This document shows, one piece after another, positions 43,549-56,175 of a DNA stretch of 64,000 nucleotides. Source of the stretch: Nelumbo lutea (lineage: Eukaryota; Streptophyta; Magnoliopsida; Proteales; Nelumbonaceae); assembly GCA_022828595.1 (NCBI GenBank), contig JAKGHH010000008.1, positions 25,350,378 through 25,414,377 on the forward strand, written 5' to 3'. A program made the position numbers and the translations under genes. The notes beneath the pieces are model-generated. The model was not told the origin of the DNA, searched no databases, and saw only the letters and a program-made list of their open reading frames with translations. Every line of letters begins with the position of its first letter. The first letter of the stretch is position 1.

Positions 43549-45661
43549 TGTCACTCGCTCCCAAAAGAATTTGAAACTAATGGAATCCAGCCCTATAGTC
43601 TAGACTCCAAGCTTTAATCAAATATAATTTAATTTCCCCTCTCTCTCCACCACCCCTCAATCCCTCTCTATTCTCTTCCCTACCGCATTCTTCCTGGATG
43701 AGTGGGCAGCATAAGAAAAAAAAAAAAAAAACAAATCATCTGACAAAATCATGAATTGCACGTTCTTCCTTTGGACATGGATACTATATTAAGGGAGAGA
43801 TTTTTTACTCATAGATAAAATCACTAGCATGGAAATAAACCTAGATGTTGTTTTCGATATTGTAAAAAGCGTTAGTGGAGCAAAGTTGTCCACAGTTGAG
43901 CAACTGGGGAGAGAGAGTGTTAGACAATGTAAGTCCTTAGCTCCAATTAGAATGTTATACATTAACATTTATTTGTAAATGAATAAAGTATATTGTTGTT
44001 TCATGATAATATTGGTATGTTTCTGTGTATTATCCCTTAAATTGAATACTTAAGAAACTCGTGTTAGTTTAAAATATTCATAGTCATTAGAAAAAATTTG
44101 AGAGTTTATTTTGACCCAGCTAACATTAGTGTGTTGCCAAGTAGTTGTAGCAGCTTGTCTCAACTATTAGGATTAGACCCCAAGCATAAGTAGTGAGTGT
44201 TTGGAAGAAACATTGAAACCCGACTGATTTTTAGTTATGCCCTAGACCTTGGAGATAGATGGGCAATATTATAAAATTACACATAACCTAACTAGTGAGA
44301 TCCATCAAGGGTCAAATACTTATGTATGTTGGGGCAGTGCAAGAATTAATCTAAGTGGGTGATCATAGTGATAGGATGAACCCTTTGTCAGACAAAGTGA
44401 ACATCAGGGTTTACACTCTGTCTGATGGAAACCTAAATTGTCGGTAGTGGATTTTACTTGTGTTTGAAATCTAATTTTGCAAAATGTATTTATACATTAT
44501 ATATACTATTATTTTATGAAAAAATGTATGCAAAAGGTTTTAATCCCGGGATCCATCCAAATAGAGAGTGTGGCACTACACCTTGCAACTAAGATAGAGG
44601 TCATTCCCTATTGGGAAGTGTTTTGATCATTATGGGCCGAGAGGTTAAATGTAAGAGACTATTACATGCCTGATTACCTAATAAGCTTTGTCTCACATAG
44701 GTCCATTATCCTTGGGTCCAATGATCATTTAGGTATAAATGGTGGGATCAAATTGAACCAGTGCTAATTGGTTTAGGGGTTCACTGCCCTATGCAGTGAA
44801 TTTGGCCTAGCCTCTTTTAGGGGTGGGACCAAAACCATGTAGACTTATGTGAAACCATTGTGGGGTTCCACGCCATACAATATTAGGCCTAAATTGGCCA
44901 TGCAACACTTAGGGTCATGGACCTATGAAGAAAATGTATCAAACGCCCAAATTAATAAGATTAATTAAGCTGTTGTCATATGCTTTGGGTCGAATCTAGG
45001 TTTGGTATTAGGTATAGAGTACCTATCCTCTTAAGAGGATAAGGATTATCTCTTAATAGAGTTCAGATCTAAATCAGATTTGAATAATCTTTTAATTAGA
45101 TTAGGAGAATGCTTCATAAAAAGATAAAATGGAAGAGGGCAAACTAGGCTATGTCATTTCACTTTCTTGTTCTCTCTAGTCTTCCAAGAAACCCTATTTC
45201 GACCTAAGCTTTCAAGAATCGATTTTTTATAAGTTTTTCTTTTAGCTTTTGCAAGAAAAATGTTGAAAAACATCATGCTTGCACTCCTATTGATCCAAGC
45301 AAGTTGGATAGCATTTTTGTTGAAAATAGTGTTGCTGAATTGCCTTTGCCCACACATTGCGCCATCTTTAGTGGAGGCTAGTTTTAAGATTGATTTAGAT
45401 ATGAACTTCCACCTTAGGATCTATGCTTGTGGTATCCATATCAAGTACAATCTCCTTTTGTTTTGGTTTCAAATATAGTCTAGTTTCAATGCAAGATCGA
45501 TTCGAAAAAAATGTTGTTTCTCAAAACATCGGGAAATCAGTTCCCAGAAGGGATAAAATATTTTTGAAATTTCGCCCAACAATCCAGCATGGCTCAGCCA
45601 TCTATACAATGGATTCTATCCCTTCCAACAAGGATATCAGCCTCTCCGTCGCTCTTCACGC
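43065..45661 (+). repeat. Triplicated 2.6-kb segment, right-arm copy
   Basis: Direct-orientation partner of 53974-56566 and inverse partner of 23168-25756. It shares several single-base variants with the 53974 copy that the left arm lacks, for example AATCCCGGGATCC against AATCCCAAGATCC. Confidence 0.95.
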
Positions 45662-45701
45662 CCCGATCGAGAATTTGATTATTGTTGGTCATGAGAAATA
45701 A
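45260..45701 (+). pseudogene. Unidentified coding-like relic (right arm)
   Basis: Same two overlapping frames as at 23118-23559 (CPHIAPSLVEASFKIDLDMN; KSVPRRDKIFLKFRPTIQHG). The only noted residue change is K to R after VP. No family assigned. Confidence 0.3.
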
Positions 45702-46379
45702 AAATAATAAATGAATCTCTTCCTGTCATTATTAAAATTCATTTCAAATGTTATCTAATATGTAATAAGTCTATGAAACTCATACATATGTGCCAAAGAG
45801 GGAGAGAGACATAGAGTGAAACTCATAAATATGCACGAGAGAGAGGCTTCCTTGAATATGCCATCAGAACTTAACGACCAAAGAACACATCAGAGGGTAA
45901 GATGGTGCCGGTTGATCAAACAAAAGGAATAAGATTGAAAGAACAAGAAAAATAAAACCAACTTGTTTTGTTTCATGTAAAGAAGAAGTGCAATATATTT
46001 ACAATTTGGTTCTTGATGAGGTGATATTTATTTGCTCATTTCCTACTTAAAAAATCGAAGGGAAAACAAAACAACAAAAGTAACAAGCAATGAATGCAAA
46101 AATAATTTCTCTTCTTATATTTTCCTTTTTTTCTCATCTCAAGTACAAAGGAGACATCATGGTAAAGGGCAGAGGTAGCGGTGTCAATCAACTGGTTTGG
46201 GATTGAATCCAATCCAATCCAAACTTTATCAATCCAAAATAAATCGGTCCATATTCTTATTGGTTTGAATTGGGCCAAGTCAACTTTCAAAAAGAATTAG
46301 ACCAAGTCAAATTTCCAATAATCTGATAATGAGGTCTAACCCTGTCCAATTTGAAACAAATCAAAATTGAAGTCGGCAT

Positions 46380-47030
46380 AAAATTACTTTTATGAAAGCA
46401 ATTTTACTAAAACACTTTTATAAAAGCATTTTTATAAAAGTAATTTTATGAAAAATACTTTTACAAAAATATTTTTAAAGCACTTTTACAAAAGTACTTT
46501 AATGAAAGCACTTTAGTAAAAGCACTTTTATGAAAGTACTTTTATGAAGGCACTTTTACAAAATTACTTTTACATGAAAACATTTTTATGAAAGCATTTT
46601 TACAAAATAACTTTTATGGAAGTACTTTTATAAAAGTACTTTTACAGAAATACTTTTATAAAAGTACATTTACAAAAGCAATTTTATGGATGTACTTTTA
46701 TAAAAGCACTTTTATGGAAGCACTTTGTAGAAGCACTTTTACGAAAACACTTATAAAAGCACTTTTATGAAAGAAGTTTTACGAAACCACTTTTACGAAA
46801 GCACTTTCATGAAAGTACTTTTATAAAAAACTTTTACGAAAGTATTTTTATAAAAGCATATTTACGAAAGCATTTTTACAAAAGCACATTTATGAAAGTA
46901 CTTTTATAAAAGCACTTCTACAAAAATAATACAAAAGCACTTGTGCAAAAGTACTTTTACAAAAGCACTTTTATAAAAATATCAAAGTACTTTTATGAAA
47001 GCACTTTTACAAAAGTGTTTTTTCAATGCC
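46380..47030. repeat. Palindromic AAAAGTACTTTT minisatellite (right arm)
   Basis: Mirror copy of 21785-22440. Units such as AAAAGCACTTTTAT, AAAAGTACTTTTAT and GAAAGTACTTTTAT run without interruption. Array length is nearly unchanged between arms. Confidence 0.9.
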
Positions 47031-47218
47031 AAAAGGGTATATTTTTGTAATTTTCAGATTTTTTCATTTTAATATATTTAATATTTTATTTATATAATTT
47101 TTTATATTCATTCAATTTGGATTGGATGCTTTAATGGATTAGATTGAATTTGGACTGAATTAGGTCCATTCCATTCGTAAGTGGACTCACATTGGACTGG
47201 ATCGGGTTGGACAAATCC

Positions 47219-47401
47219 AGTCCAATTGACTCCTCTAGGCGGAGGCTCGTTCAAGTCAATTGATAGGCCTCGTTTAACAAGCCCAAAAAACAATGGCAAG
47301 GTTGAAGCAGGTTTTGGTGCCAGAGCTTCTTTTGCAACATGGACGTCTTTAACCAAAGAGCCACCCTCATGGAAGTTGGCTTCCTTAACGCATGTATGCA
47401 A
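47219..47401 (-). pseudogene. Exon-like fragment with a DLNEPP motif (right arm)
   Basis: Minus-strand mirror of 21418-21600 with the same open frame ending GLSIDLNEPPPRG. Confidence 0.4.
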
Positions 47402-48757
47402 AAGCTCACTAAGATTCCAACATGTCCTTTGCCGGTGAGAGGGAAGAAATGGAGAAGATAGAGGTGGAGATGCAAGTCAGGTGGGTTGGGGTGGGTTTAT
47501 GGTAACTCAGGCCTAACCCTAAAACTTGGGTTTAAGGCCCAAGCCTGAGGTCAAGTACGATTTTCCCAACCCGAGCCAGCCCGCCCTATAATTTGATGCA
47601 CTCAGGTTAGGCTCAAGCCTAGGTCAAATCCGCATTGATTAATGAACCCACTCCAAAATTATACATATGTAAATGTATTTAAGCAAATATATGCATATAT
47701 TTATGTATGTATATAAATATGTATGCAAAATATCTATACAATGTTATATATACAAATATGCATGTATATATATGTAAATATATATGCAACATTTATATAT
47801 ACAGACATAGGTATGTATAAATGTATATAATTGGACGAGGCTTAGACCGAGTTTAGACTACCTAAGGGCTAGGCCTAAGCCCGACCAAAAAAATAAAAAA
47901 TCCAACTTCTTGGGCTCGAGCCCAGGCCGTGTAAAATTCTAGGTTGGGCCAGTTTGGGCTCAGGCAGGGACCGCCCAAGTTGCACCCTAGATAAAGGTGG
48001 CAGGATGCAGAAAGGAAAGAGGGAAAAGAAAGAGGAGTGAGAGAAGGGGAAGAGGTAGAGAGGAGTCGGAGTGGGTTAAAAAAATTTAAATTTTTTTAAA
48101 GTCCAGATTGCCTTTAAGTCTAAACTCCGGTAAAGCGCAAAGTCGAACTAGAATACATTAATGATCTAGCATGTGCACCTCTTCCAAACGCAGCCTAAGC
48201 AAATGAAATTTCAAGTGCAAATAAAATGAGTTTTAATGAAACCTTTGTCCGAGGATGGTACCTTGATATTAAATTGTGGGCATAGGAAAGAGAAAAAAAA
48301 AAAAAAGCATAATCCGGGAATATGAATGTAAATGCAAAGTTCTAAGTTCAAACTAGTTGACATTCTAGCTGTTCTTGGAACAGGTCCGTGGACATGGAAA
48401 AATGCATTTGACGAAAATGAATGAAGATTCATGACCTCTTTGGGATTGGGAGGGCTAAATTGAAGATTCAGCCAAGCTGATTTGGCTGCTTAAGCACTGT
48501 AGGTAAGTTATTCAAACGGACAGCTACAAATGACTGACTCACAATCAATTTGTGCTCTGCAGATTTTTCACCAAACATATGGCTTATAGGCTATATGTCA
48601 GCATTACCAAACGAACATTTTCAAAGTTGACAAGTCATCAACCTTCTTAGTTGTCTGAAATAATAAAATAAGAGAGGGAGGACATGCATAATCCAACCAA
48701 AAGGCATTATGATCCATGGATTTAAGGGGTTTACAGTTTAGTCTTCATAGGATTTAG

Positions 48758-49022
48758 CATGGTTTATGAAAATGAATCGGTGACCGAATCGGTCAGGGTC
48801 CCATTACTGGTTCGAATTGTCTGACCGTTTGACCCGAATGGCCAATCCATTCTAACAAAAAAAAATTAAAAAATTAGAAAACGGTCAAAACCATTCAAAC
48901 AGTTAACCAGTCGGTTCAGCGGTTTGCTGACCAAAATCAATGATTTGGGGGGAAAACGGACCCGGTCTTCCTGATTTTTCCAGATCGACTATTCGGTCCA
49001 GTCCGTTTTGAAAACCATGGGA
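48758..49022. repeat. CATGGTTTT-terminus short repeat, mirror of copy d
   Basis: CATGGTTTATGAAAATGAA to GTTTTGAAAACCATGG, the reverse complement of 19797-20058 with a few substitutions. Confidence 0.7.
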
Positions 49023-49384
49023 TTTAGGGTGGAAGACTTAGAATTAGAGTTCAAGATTTAGAATTATTTATGCTATGTTTGGTTTGAAGGAAAAAATAGG
49101 GAAATGAAGGAAAAAGTAGAGAAACTTATACAAGGTTTATAAAAATATCCCTACATTTTCTTACTTTTTCCTTCAGCTCAGTTTAGAAAGAGTATAAATA
49201 CAAATATGTACAATATAAATATATACAAAACAATACAAAATACAAACTTTTGTACTCAAGAAATTTGCATTTGTACTCCTTCCAAACTAAGTTTTTAAAA
49301 CAAACACAACCTTAACGCTTAAAATGAAAATTAGGAGCCAAGAATTACCCCTCATCAAGTGGCAACCCATCACGAACACACATC

Positions 49385-49740
49385 ACTTCTTACTATGCAT
49401 TTGGTTCCATTTATGTTTATTGAATAAACATTTGTAATTTATTTGCTGATAAAACCGAGAAATACAATAATTGCAACCGTTTATGACAACTAGATGCCAC
49501 TAGGTGTCATTAGGAGCTATAAGGCACCACTTCAGCATAACAGTGAATAAACTCCTAGCCGTTTGTGGAAGCTTCAAAAAATAACTTCTACAAACGGCTG
49601 GCATGTACATAAACCGAAGTTCACTTTTTACATTTTTTATGTATGCAGAAGAGCAAGAGAAAAAATGCTGAGATATGCCTATGTGGCACCATCAATAAAC
49701 ATTTATTGCATTAACGTAAATGGAACCAAACACTCTCTTA
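49385..49740. mobile_element. MITE with nested hairpin (right arm)
   Basis: Mirror of 19078-19432; the AGCCGTTTGT/ACAAACGGCT hairpin is at about 49556-49600. Confidence 0.65.
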
Positions 49741-49770
49741 GTAATAGTTTTTTGCATCAATTGTATTTTT

Positions 49771-50032
49771 ATCATGGTTTTAAAACCGAACCAGTCAGGG
49801 GTCTGATTACTGGTTCAAACGGTCCAACCATTTGACCCGAACCGTCAATCTGTTTTAACAAAAAATTAAAAAATTAAAAAATTTTGAAAAAATGGTCAAA
49901 ATCGTTCAAATAATTCAAATAATTGCAGTTTGCTGACCAAAATCAATGATTTTGAGGGAAAAGACGAGTTAAAAAAAAAACGGAGGTGACCAATTCCTCA
50001 TTTTTTCAGTCCGACCCGGTTTTGAAAACCAT
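49771..50032. repeat. CATGGTTTT-terminus short repeat, mirror of copy c
   Basis: CATGGTTTTAAAACCGAACC to GGTTTTGAAAACCAT; mirror of 18786-19045. Confidence 0.7.
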
Positions 50033-51658
50033 AATCTTTATCAATCATGTCCCCACGTTGTCGGAACAATCAATGTAGGTCAACGTGTTCAAACTACTTG
50101 AAAGTTCAAAAATTAGATAAGAGTTTTACTAGCTCTTGTTTATATATTTATATTTTGCTGCAAATCTTTTAATAAACAGGTCCCTACCTTGTTGGAAATT
50201 GATAAGGAATTTGTTGACATGGAAAAACGCATCTTATTCAAATTTTAAAATTCAGACTAGTGATAATTCACGCATTTAAGGGTAGTAAATGGGTGGATTG
50301 GATTGAATTGGGTGATAGGTTGTGTATCAATCCATCCTCATTAACCCTTTAACCCATTTGTCACCCTATTTATCGGGTGACCCTGACCTACCCTAACCCA
50401 CTCATATGACCCGCTAATCCAAGACACGTATTAATAAAATATAAATATTTTAGCTACACAAATATATAAATATTAAGAAAAATTAAAATACCAATATTAA
50501 TAAAAACATAAAAATTATAAAAAATGTTAAAAAACACAAAATTGATATAAATTTGTAAGAAAAAAATGAAAATAATAAGATTAAAAAAACATATATTATT
50601 TTAAAAAGTAGAAATTGCATAAAATACCTAAATTGACAAAAAATTCAAAATAATTATATATTTTAACCCAAAACTTGTGGTTGCAAACTCCAAAGGCCTA
50701 AACTCTTATTCAATCACCTTTCCTTTCACCTTTCGATTATGAAGTTGCAAACTCCAAAGGCCTAAACTCTTATTCAATCACCAACTTGTGACCCAATGGG
50801 TACCCTTGACCCAACCCCAATGTGTCACTTGACCCATATTCACCCACATAAGAAATGGGTGGGTAAAGTGGGTTGAGTGGATTAGATGGGATGGGATCAA
50901 GTCCTAATTTATTGGAATTGAGATCAACACCCTTACCAATTAATGCTAACTATTACACTATCAGAAAATTATACTATATTGAACATTTATATATGGATGC
51001 TTTTGATATCCAAAACAGGGAAAATCTATGAAAATCATGGTTAACTAAGAAAATCATCTTCTCTTCTGCTTTTCTCCTCCAGATCTTATCTTTCTATTTT
51101 CTTCTTATTTGAATTTTATTTCACACCATTCTTTTTATTATCTTAGCTTCCAACATGAAAGAAAATCAGCCAGAATGTTGTATTATACATTCTATGGACC
51201 AGACAAGAAAAAAAGAGGCTATCTATGTTTTTCACAAACAAAAGTAAGATTGAAACTTGTTTCTTGGAAGGTAGATTGAAATTCTACACCACTCAATTAG
51301 GGCTGTAATTGAATCAGATTTAGATTGAATTTTGCAAAATCTGCATCTGATTCGATTATTGAGAATCTATATTCGAATCCAATCTGAGAGATTTGATTGG
51401 ATTTAAAGATTCAATTTGAATTTGAATCCTAACAGATCCAGATTTGATCCGATTCCACTATATTTTTTTAAATACTAGAAAATTAAAGATTTATTTATTT
51501 TCAAATTTATATATATATATATATATAAATTCATATATAATATAATACATAGAATATATTTTTATAATTTTATACATAGTTATATAAAATTTATATATTA
51601 AAATTAATAAATATGATAATATAATTAGATTCAAATTTTAATAGGATATGATGGAGTC

Positions 51659-52158
51659 TGACGCAGCGTAGAAGCAATAAATCGGGCTGGCTATGCAAGC
51701 ATCGGACGAACACAAGCTTCTAGCGAAGCAAGAAAGAAAATCTCTAGAGGAGAGAGAAAAGGTGGCGAGAATTGAAGAGAAAATATGAAGTGTGTATTAG
51801 CTTGGAAAGAGCAACATTTATAGTACATCTAGAAATTGTGGAATAACTAGGAAAGAACAACTAAGATAGATATCAAAACATCTAATCTGGATAGGATCGA
51901 ATTCTTCTTGATCTTGGTCTTGATAGGATCGAACTCTTTGGTTTGATCTTCACCGTCCGATCTTCTTGGATCTTTCCCATGAATCTTGGAAATCTTGGAT
52001 TATCTTGATCTCTGGAATTTTGGATTATCTTGATCTCTTGAATTTTTGATGGATCTTGAATTCTTGAATTATCCTTTCTTGAATTATCCTTACCCCTATC
52101 CTTATCCTAGGAGTTGCTGCCCATATGGTGAGGTGGGCTTTGGGATGGGCCTCCATCA
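51659..52158 (-). mobile_element. LTR of the right-arm gypsy element
   Basis: 500-bp LTR in reverse orientation, flanked on the left by GAGTC (51654-51658), the complement of the array's GACTC duplication. It corresponds to LTR 3 but keeps 18 bp that LTR 3 lost. The polypurine tract lies at 52159-52171. Confidence 0.92.
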
Positions 52159-52187
52159 TTCTCCCCCACTTGGAAAGAACTCGACCC

Positions 52188-52382
52188 CTAGTCGTGACTA
52201 GGATATGCAAGTGTCATCTCAGGTAGGTAGCGATGGAGGTCAGCAACATTGAATGTCTTAGAGATACCCATATGATCTGGTAGGCCCACGACATATGCAT
52301 TGTCGCTGATTTTCTTCATGATCTTGTATGGACCGTACTTTCGAGGCTGCAACTTGTTGTATTTTCCCATGAGGATCCGTTC
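52188..52382 (-). pseudogene. Gypsy pol C-terminal tail (right arm)
   Basis: [56 protein letters not shown], stop. It is in one frame with the end of the RAD5-like part ([13 protein letters not shown]), so the fusion frame is intact over 133 codons (52589-52188). Confidence 0.8.
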
Positions 52383-53770
52383 CTTCCTCAACAGCAATGG
52401 CCTTAAGACAACCTTAATCAATTTCAGCCCTCTTTCATCTCCAGATTCATAAGGCCTCTGAATTAACTTGTGACACCATGCCCAGTTGCACCATGGCTCA
52501 ACATGCAGGAAGCATAAAAGGCTGTAGAGATGCTCCAAGTTACTCTGCAAGGGAGTACCCGTAAGGCACCAGCTGCAATGTGCATTCAATTCAAAGGCTG
52601 CCAGAGCACATAGTGTCCTTGAGGATTTGATAGTATGTGCCTCACCAAGCAGTACGCTGAACCACTATACTTTGTGAAAAATGCTTTCATTTGAATCATT
52701 TTTGTAAGTGGTCGTTAAGACTCCATACGTCATTAAGACCACATCATATCCTGAAAGCACTTTGGGTCATTGGTCCTATCCCCACCATAGTGCACAAAAA
52801 TTGAAAGAGATTCTGGCTCTGAATGGGTATCAATTTCATCCTTCCATTGGTCTAACAAAGCCATAGGACAAACGATAAGGGTGCCAGCCGTCACTGTTGC
52901 TGGGGCTTTTGTTTTAAACGCCTTGTTACTTCTGTTTGTTTTCTCATAATTTGCTGCAGCATCCGTGATCATGAAATCTTCTTCATCATCAGGTTTTCCT
53001 CTGCCTCGATTTGCAAGCATTAAAGCAATTATTGTCACCGTTTTTCCAAGTCCCATAGCATCTGCTCTAGCTATTTTGGTTGCACTGGGAAATTGTGTAG
53101 TAGCTTCCCCTGAGAAATTGTTAACATAGATTGCAGACGCTCTCTTATCACATATACGGTAGGCTGACCAACATGGATGAAGTGTTTTGGTTGCTTGCTT
53201 AACATCAATTCCCTTCTTTGATTCTGTCATCAAATAAAGAGCTTGTTTCTGATATAACCTTAGATCACACATGAGTGTTTTTAGAGGATCCATTTCCGCC
53301 CAATTGTATGTATTTGTAGTATCGACAAGCTTATTTAGAGCTAACTCTGAGATAACTTGTTCATCGTTACTTTGCTCAGGATGTTGGCCTTCCTTTCTTC
53401 GTTTCAAAAGAGGCAAGAGTGTTGCAGTGTCGTCTAAATCACCTTCTAGGTTTAAGGAACGTTTTCGATTGTCAAGATCCTCCGGGGTAAATTCTGCCTT
53501 CTGATATGGCTTAATTTTCAGCAATTTAAAAAGAGCAGGAAGAGGATAAAGAGTAGAATCGAAGTATGAAGGAACTTCTAACTTCCATGAAGACTTATCA
53601 CCCTTAGTAAAATTAGAACTGTGAATGTAAAAGCTTACATACAGTACGATTGCTTGCATCAAACTAAGGTTTTCTGGCGTAGCTACACATCGACCACAAA
53701 CCTTAACCTTTGAAGAATTTACAAGGGGAATTACGATTCTAGCCCAATCGTTGGCAGCCTTCCTGTCACA
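52383..53770 (-). pseudogene. Captured RAD5/HLTF-like SNF2 helicase segment, best copy
   Basis: The best preserved of three copies, with a 309-codon open frame (53662-52733). Residues: VLYVSFYIHSSNFTKGDKSS (7-26), AEFTPEDLDNRKR (56-68), DLRLYQKQALYLM (133-145), TLHPCWSAYRICDKR (160-174), NFSGEATTQFPSATKIA (182-198), DAMGLGKT Walker A (201-208), and after residue 260 LIVCPMALLDQWKDEIDTHS and FVHYGGDRTNDP. A frameshift follows, just before VVLMTYRV. Then come a stop in KVQW, GEAHT where DEAH is expected, and LTGTPLQSN. Compared with my recollection of RAD5, four residues (GGIL) before ADAMGLGKT are missing. The intact motif I shows the captured gene was once a real SNF2 ATPase. The 5' end (gag and protease) is cut off by the junction at 53950. 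Confidence 0.87.
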
Positions 53771-54054
53771 GTGTACAAAATTACGGTTCTAGCCCTAAAA
53801 TTAATGTCTTGTTGTATATTTCGCATGGGTGGGAGTTCATCATGGAACTCATCAAGATTACATTTAGTATGATGATGTGTAGTAGTAAGGAAATTTTTCT
53901 CATTTGCCTTTGGGGCCTTAGGAATACTCTTTTCAGCCATGGGTAACAAAGTGCCAGCCGTCACTGTTGCTGGGGCTTCTAATCCTATCTTCCATGCCAA
54001 AACACAACATATAGAAGTAGGTATCCACTTCTTACAGGATTTAGTACTTAGCAA
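53731..54054 (-). other. Chimeric open frame across the rearrangement junction
   Basis: A 107-codon frame made of three sources. First comes antisense copia RNase H sequence (CVLAWKIGLEA). Then nine residues PATVTAGTL come from the RAD5-like segment through the 27-bp filler. Then the gypsy element follows (PMAEKSIPKAPKANEKNFL). It shows that the junction preserves an open frame by chance; no function is claimed. Confidence 0.7.
53951..53977 (-). other. 27-bp templated filler at the junction
   Basis: These bases are identical to 52881-52907 (GTGCCAGCCGTCACTG... to TGGGGCT) and interrupt the gypsy element after AACAAAGT. Two bases (GT) overlap at the left side. GGCTT overlaps at the right side with the next segment (43065 onward). 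Short overlaps with a copied insert are typical of replication template switching. Confidence 0.88.
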
Positions 54055-54189
54055 GAGAACTCATGTGCAGTTTGTATCTTCGAGAGATCAAGTAGCAGAT
54101 GTTTTTACTAAACCGTTTAGTGGTTCATGCTTTTAGTGGTCAAAGCTCAAGCTTCATGTTCTGGCGTAACTATTCGCTTGAAGGGGGCA

Positions 54190-54469
54190 TGTTAGATGAC
54201 ATGTGCATGAGGACCCCATGATGTGTTGGAATTTATCAGTTTATTTGTGTTGGAATTTATCAATTTATCTCATATCAGCTTATCTCATTAGTTTCCTTGT
54301 TGTATCTGAAGTCAATCTTATCTCTCATTGATGTAATCCAAATACTAGGGCCAAGTGATTGTATCATTTGGTTCCTCTTATTCTTTCAGAATCTAATTTC
54401 TTATCTTATCTTTGTCTTTTTTTTTTTTCATTTCTCGTTTGTACCCTAGAAACAGAAATTTTCTATACA
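54190..54469 (+). mobile_element. Ty1/copia LTR, third copy
   Basis: TGTTAGATGACATG to TTCTATACA, about 280 bp, preceded by the tract AAGGGGGCA and the RNase H end (VQFVSSRDQVADVFTKPFS, ending 54136). Confidence 0.7.
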
Positions 54470-56175
54470 TGTCACTCGCTCCCAAAAGAATTTGAAACTA
54501 ATGGAATCCAGCCCTATAGTCTAGACTCCAAGCTTTAATCAAATATAATTTAATTTCCCCTCTCTCTCCACCACCCCTCAATCCCTCTCTATTCTCTTCC
54601 CTACCGCATTCTTCCTGGATGAGTGGGCAGCATAAGAAAAAAAGAAAAACAAATCATCTCACAAAATCATGAATTGCACGTTCTTCCTTTGGACATGGAT
54701 ACTATATTAAGGGAGAGATTGTTGACTCATAGATAAAATCACTAGCATGGAAATAAACCTAGATGTTGTTTTTGATATTGTAAAAAGCGTTAGTGGAGCA
54801 AAGTTGTCCACAGTTGAGCAACTGGGGAGAGAGAGTGTTAGACAATGTAAGTCCTTAGCTCCAATTAGAATGTTATACATTAACATTTATTTGTAAATGA
54901 ATAAAGTATATTGTTGTTTCATGATAATATTGGTATGTTTCTGTGTATTATCCCTTAAATTGAATACTTAAGAAACTCGTGTTAGTTTAAAATATTCATA
55001 GTCATTAGAAAAAATTTGAGAGTTTATTTTGACCCAGCTAACATTAGTGTGTTGCCAAGTAGTTGTAGCAGCTTGTCTCAACTATTAGGATTAGACCCCA
55101 AGCATAAGTAGTGAGTGTTTGGAAGAAACATTGAAACCCGACTGATTTTTAGTTATGCCCTAGACCTTGGAGATAGATGGGCAATATTATAAAATTACAC
55201 ATAGCCTAACTAGTGAGATCCATTAAGGGTCAAATACTTATGTATGTTGGGGCAGTTCAAGAATTAATCTAAGTGGGTGATCATAGTGATAGGATGAACC
55301 CTTTGTCAGACAAAGTGAACATCAGGGTTTACACTCTGTCTGATGGAAACCTAAATTGTCGGTAGTGGATTTTATTTGTGATTGAAATCTAATTTTGCAA
55401 AATGTATTTATACATTATATATACTATTATTTTATGAAAAAATGTATGCAAAAGGTTTTAATCCCGGGATCCATCCAAATAGAGAGTGTGGCACTACACC
55501 TTGCAACTAAGATAGAGGTCATTCCCTATTGGGAAGTGTTTTGATCATTATGGGCCGAGAGGTTAAATGTAAGAGACTATTACATGCCTGATTACCTAAT
55601 AAGCTTTGTCTCACATAGGTCCATTATCCTTGGGTCCAATGATCATTTAGGTATAAATGGTGGGATCAAATTGAACCAGTGCTAATTGGTTTAGGGGTTC
55701 ACTGCCCTATGCAGTGAATTTGGCCTAGCCTCTTTTAGGGGTGGGACCAAAACCATGTAGACTTATGTGAAACCATTGTGGGGTTCCACGCCATACAATA
55801 TTAGGCCTAAATTGGCCATGCAACACTTAGGGTCATGGACCTATGAAGAAAATGTATCAAACGCCCAAATTAATAAGATTAATTAAGCTGTTGTCATATG
55901 CTTTGGGTCGAATCTAGGTTTGGTATTAGGTATAGAGTACCTATCCTCTTAAGAGGATAAGGCTTATCTCTTAATAGAGTTCAGATTCAAATCAGATTTG
56001 AATAATCTTTTAATTAGATTAGGAGAATGCTTCATAAAAAGATAAAATGGAAGAGGGCAAACTAGGCTGTCATTTCACTTTCTTGTTCTCTCTAGTCTTC
56101 CAAGAAACCCTATTTCGACCTAAGCTTTCAAGAACCGATTTTTTATAAGTTTTTCCTTTAGCTTTTGCAAGAAAA

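Larger units (their letters stand above)
34816..53950 (-). repeat. Right arm of the 19-kb inverted duplication
   Basis: Reverse complement of 14727-33957, from the gap edge to the word AACAAAGT at 53943-53950. There the match to the gypsy element stops and foreign sequence begins. It carries its own indels: no 121-bp duplication in the RAD5 segment, the 18-bp LTR stretch kept, and private frameshifts in the LRR and NAC relics. Confidence 0.95.
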
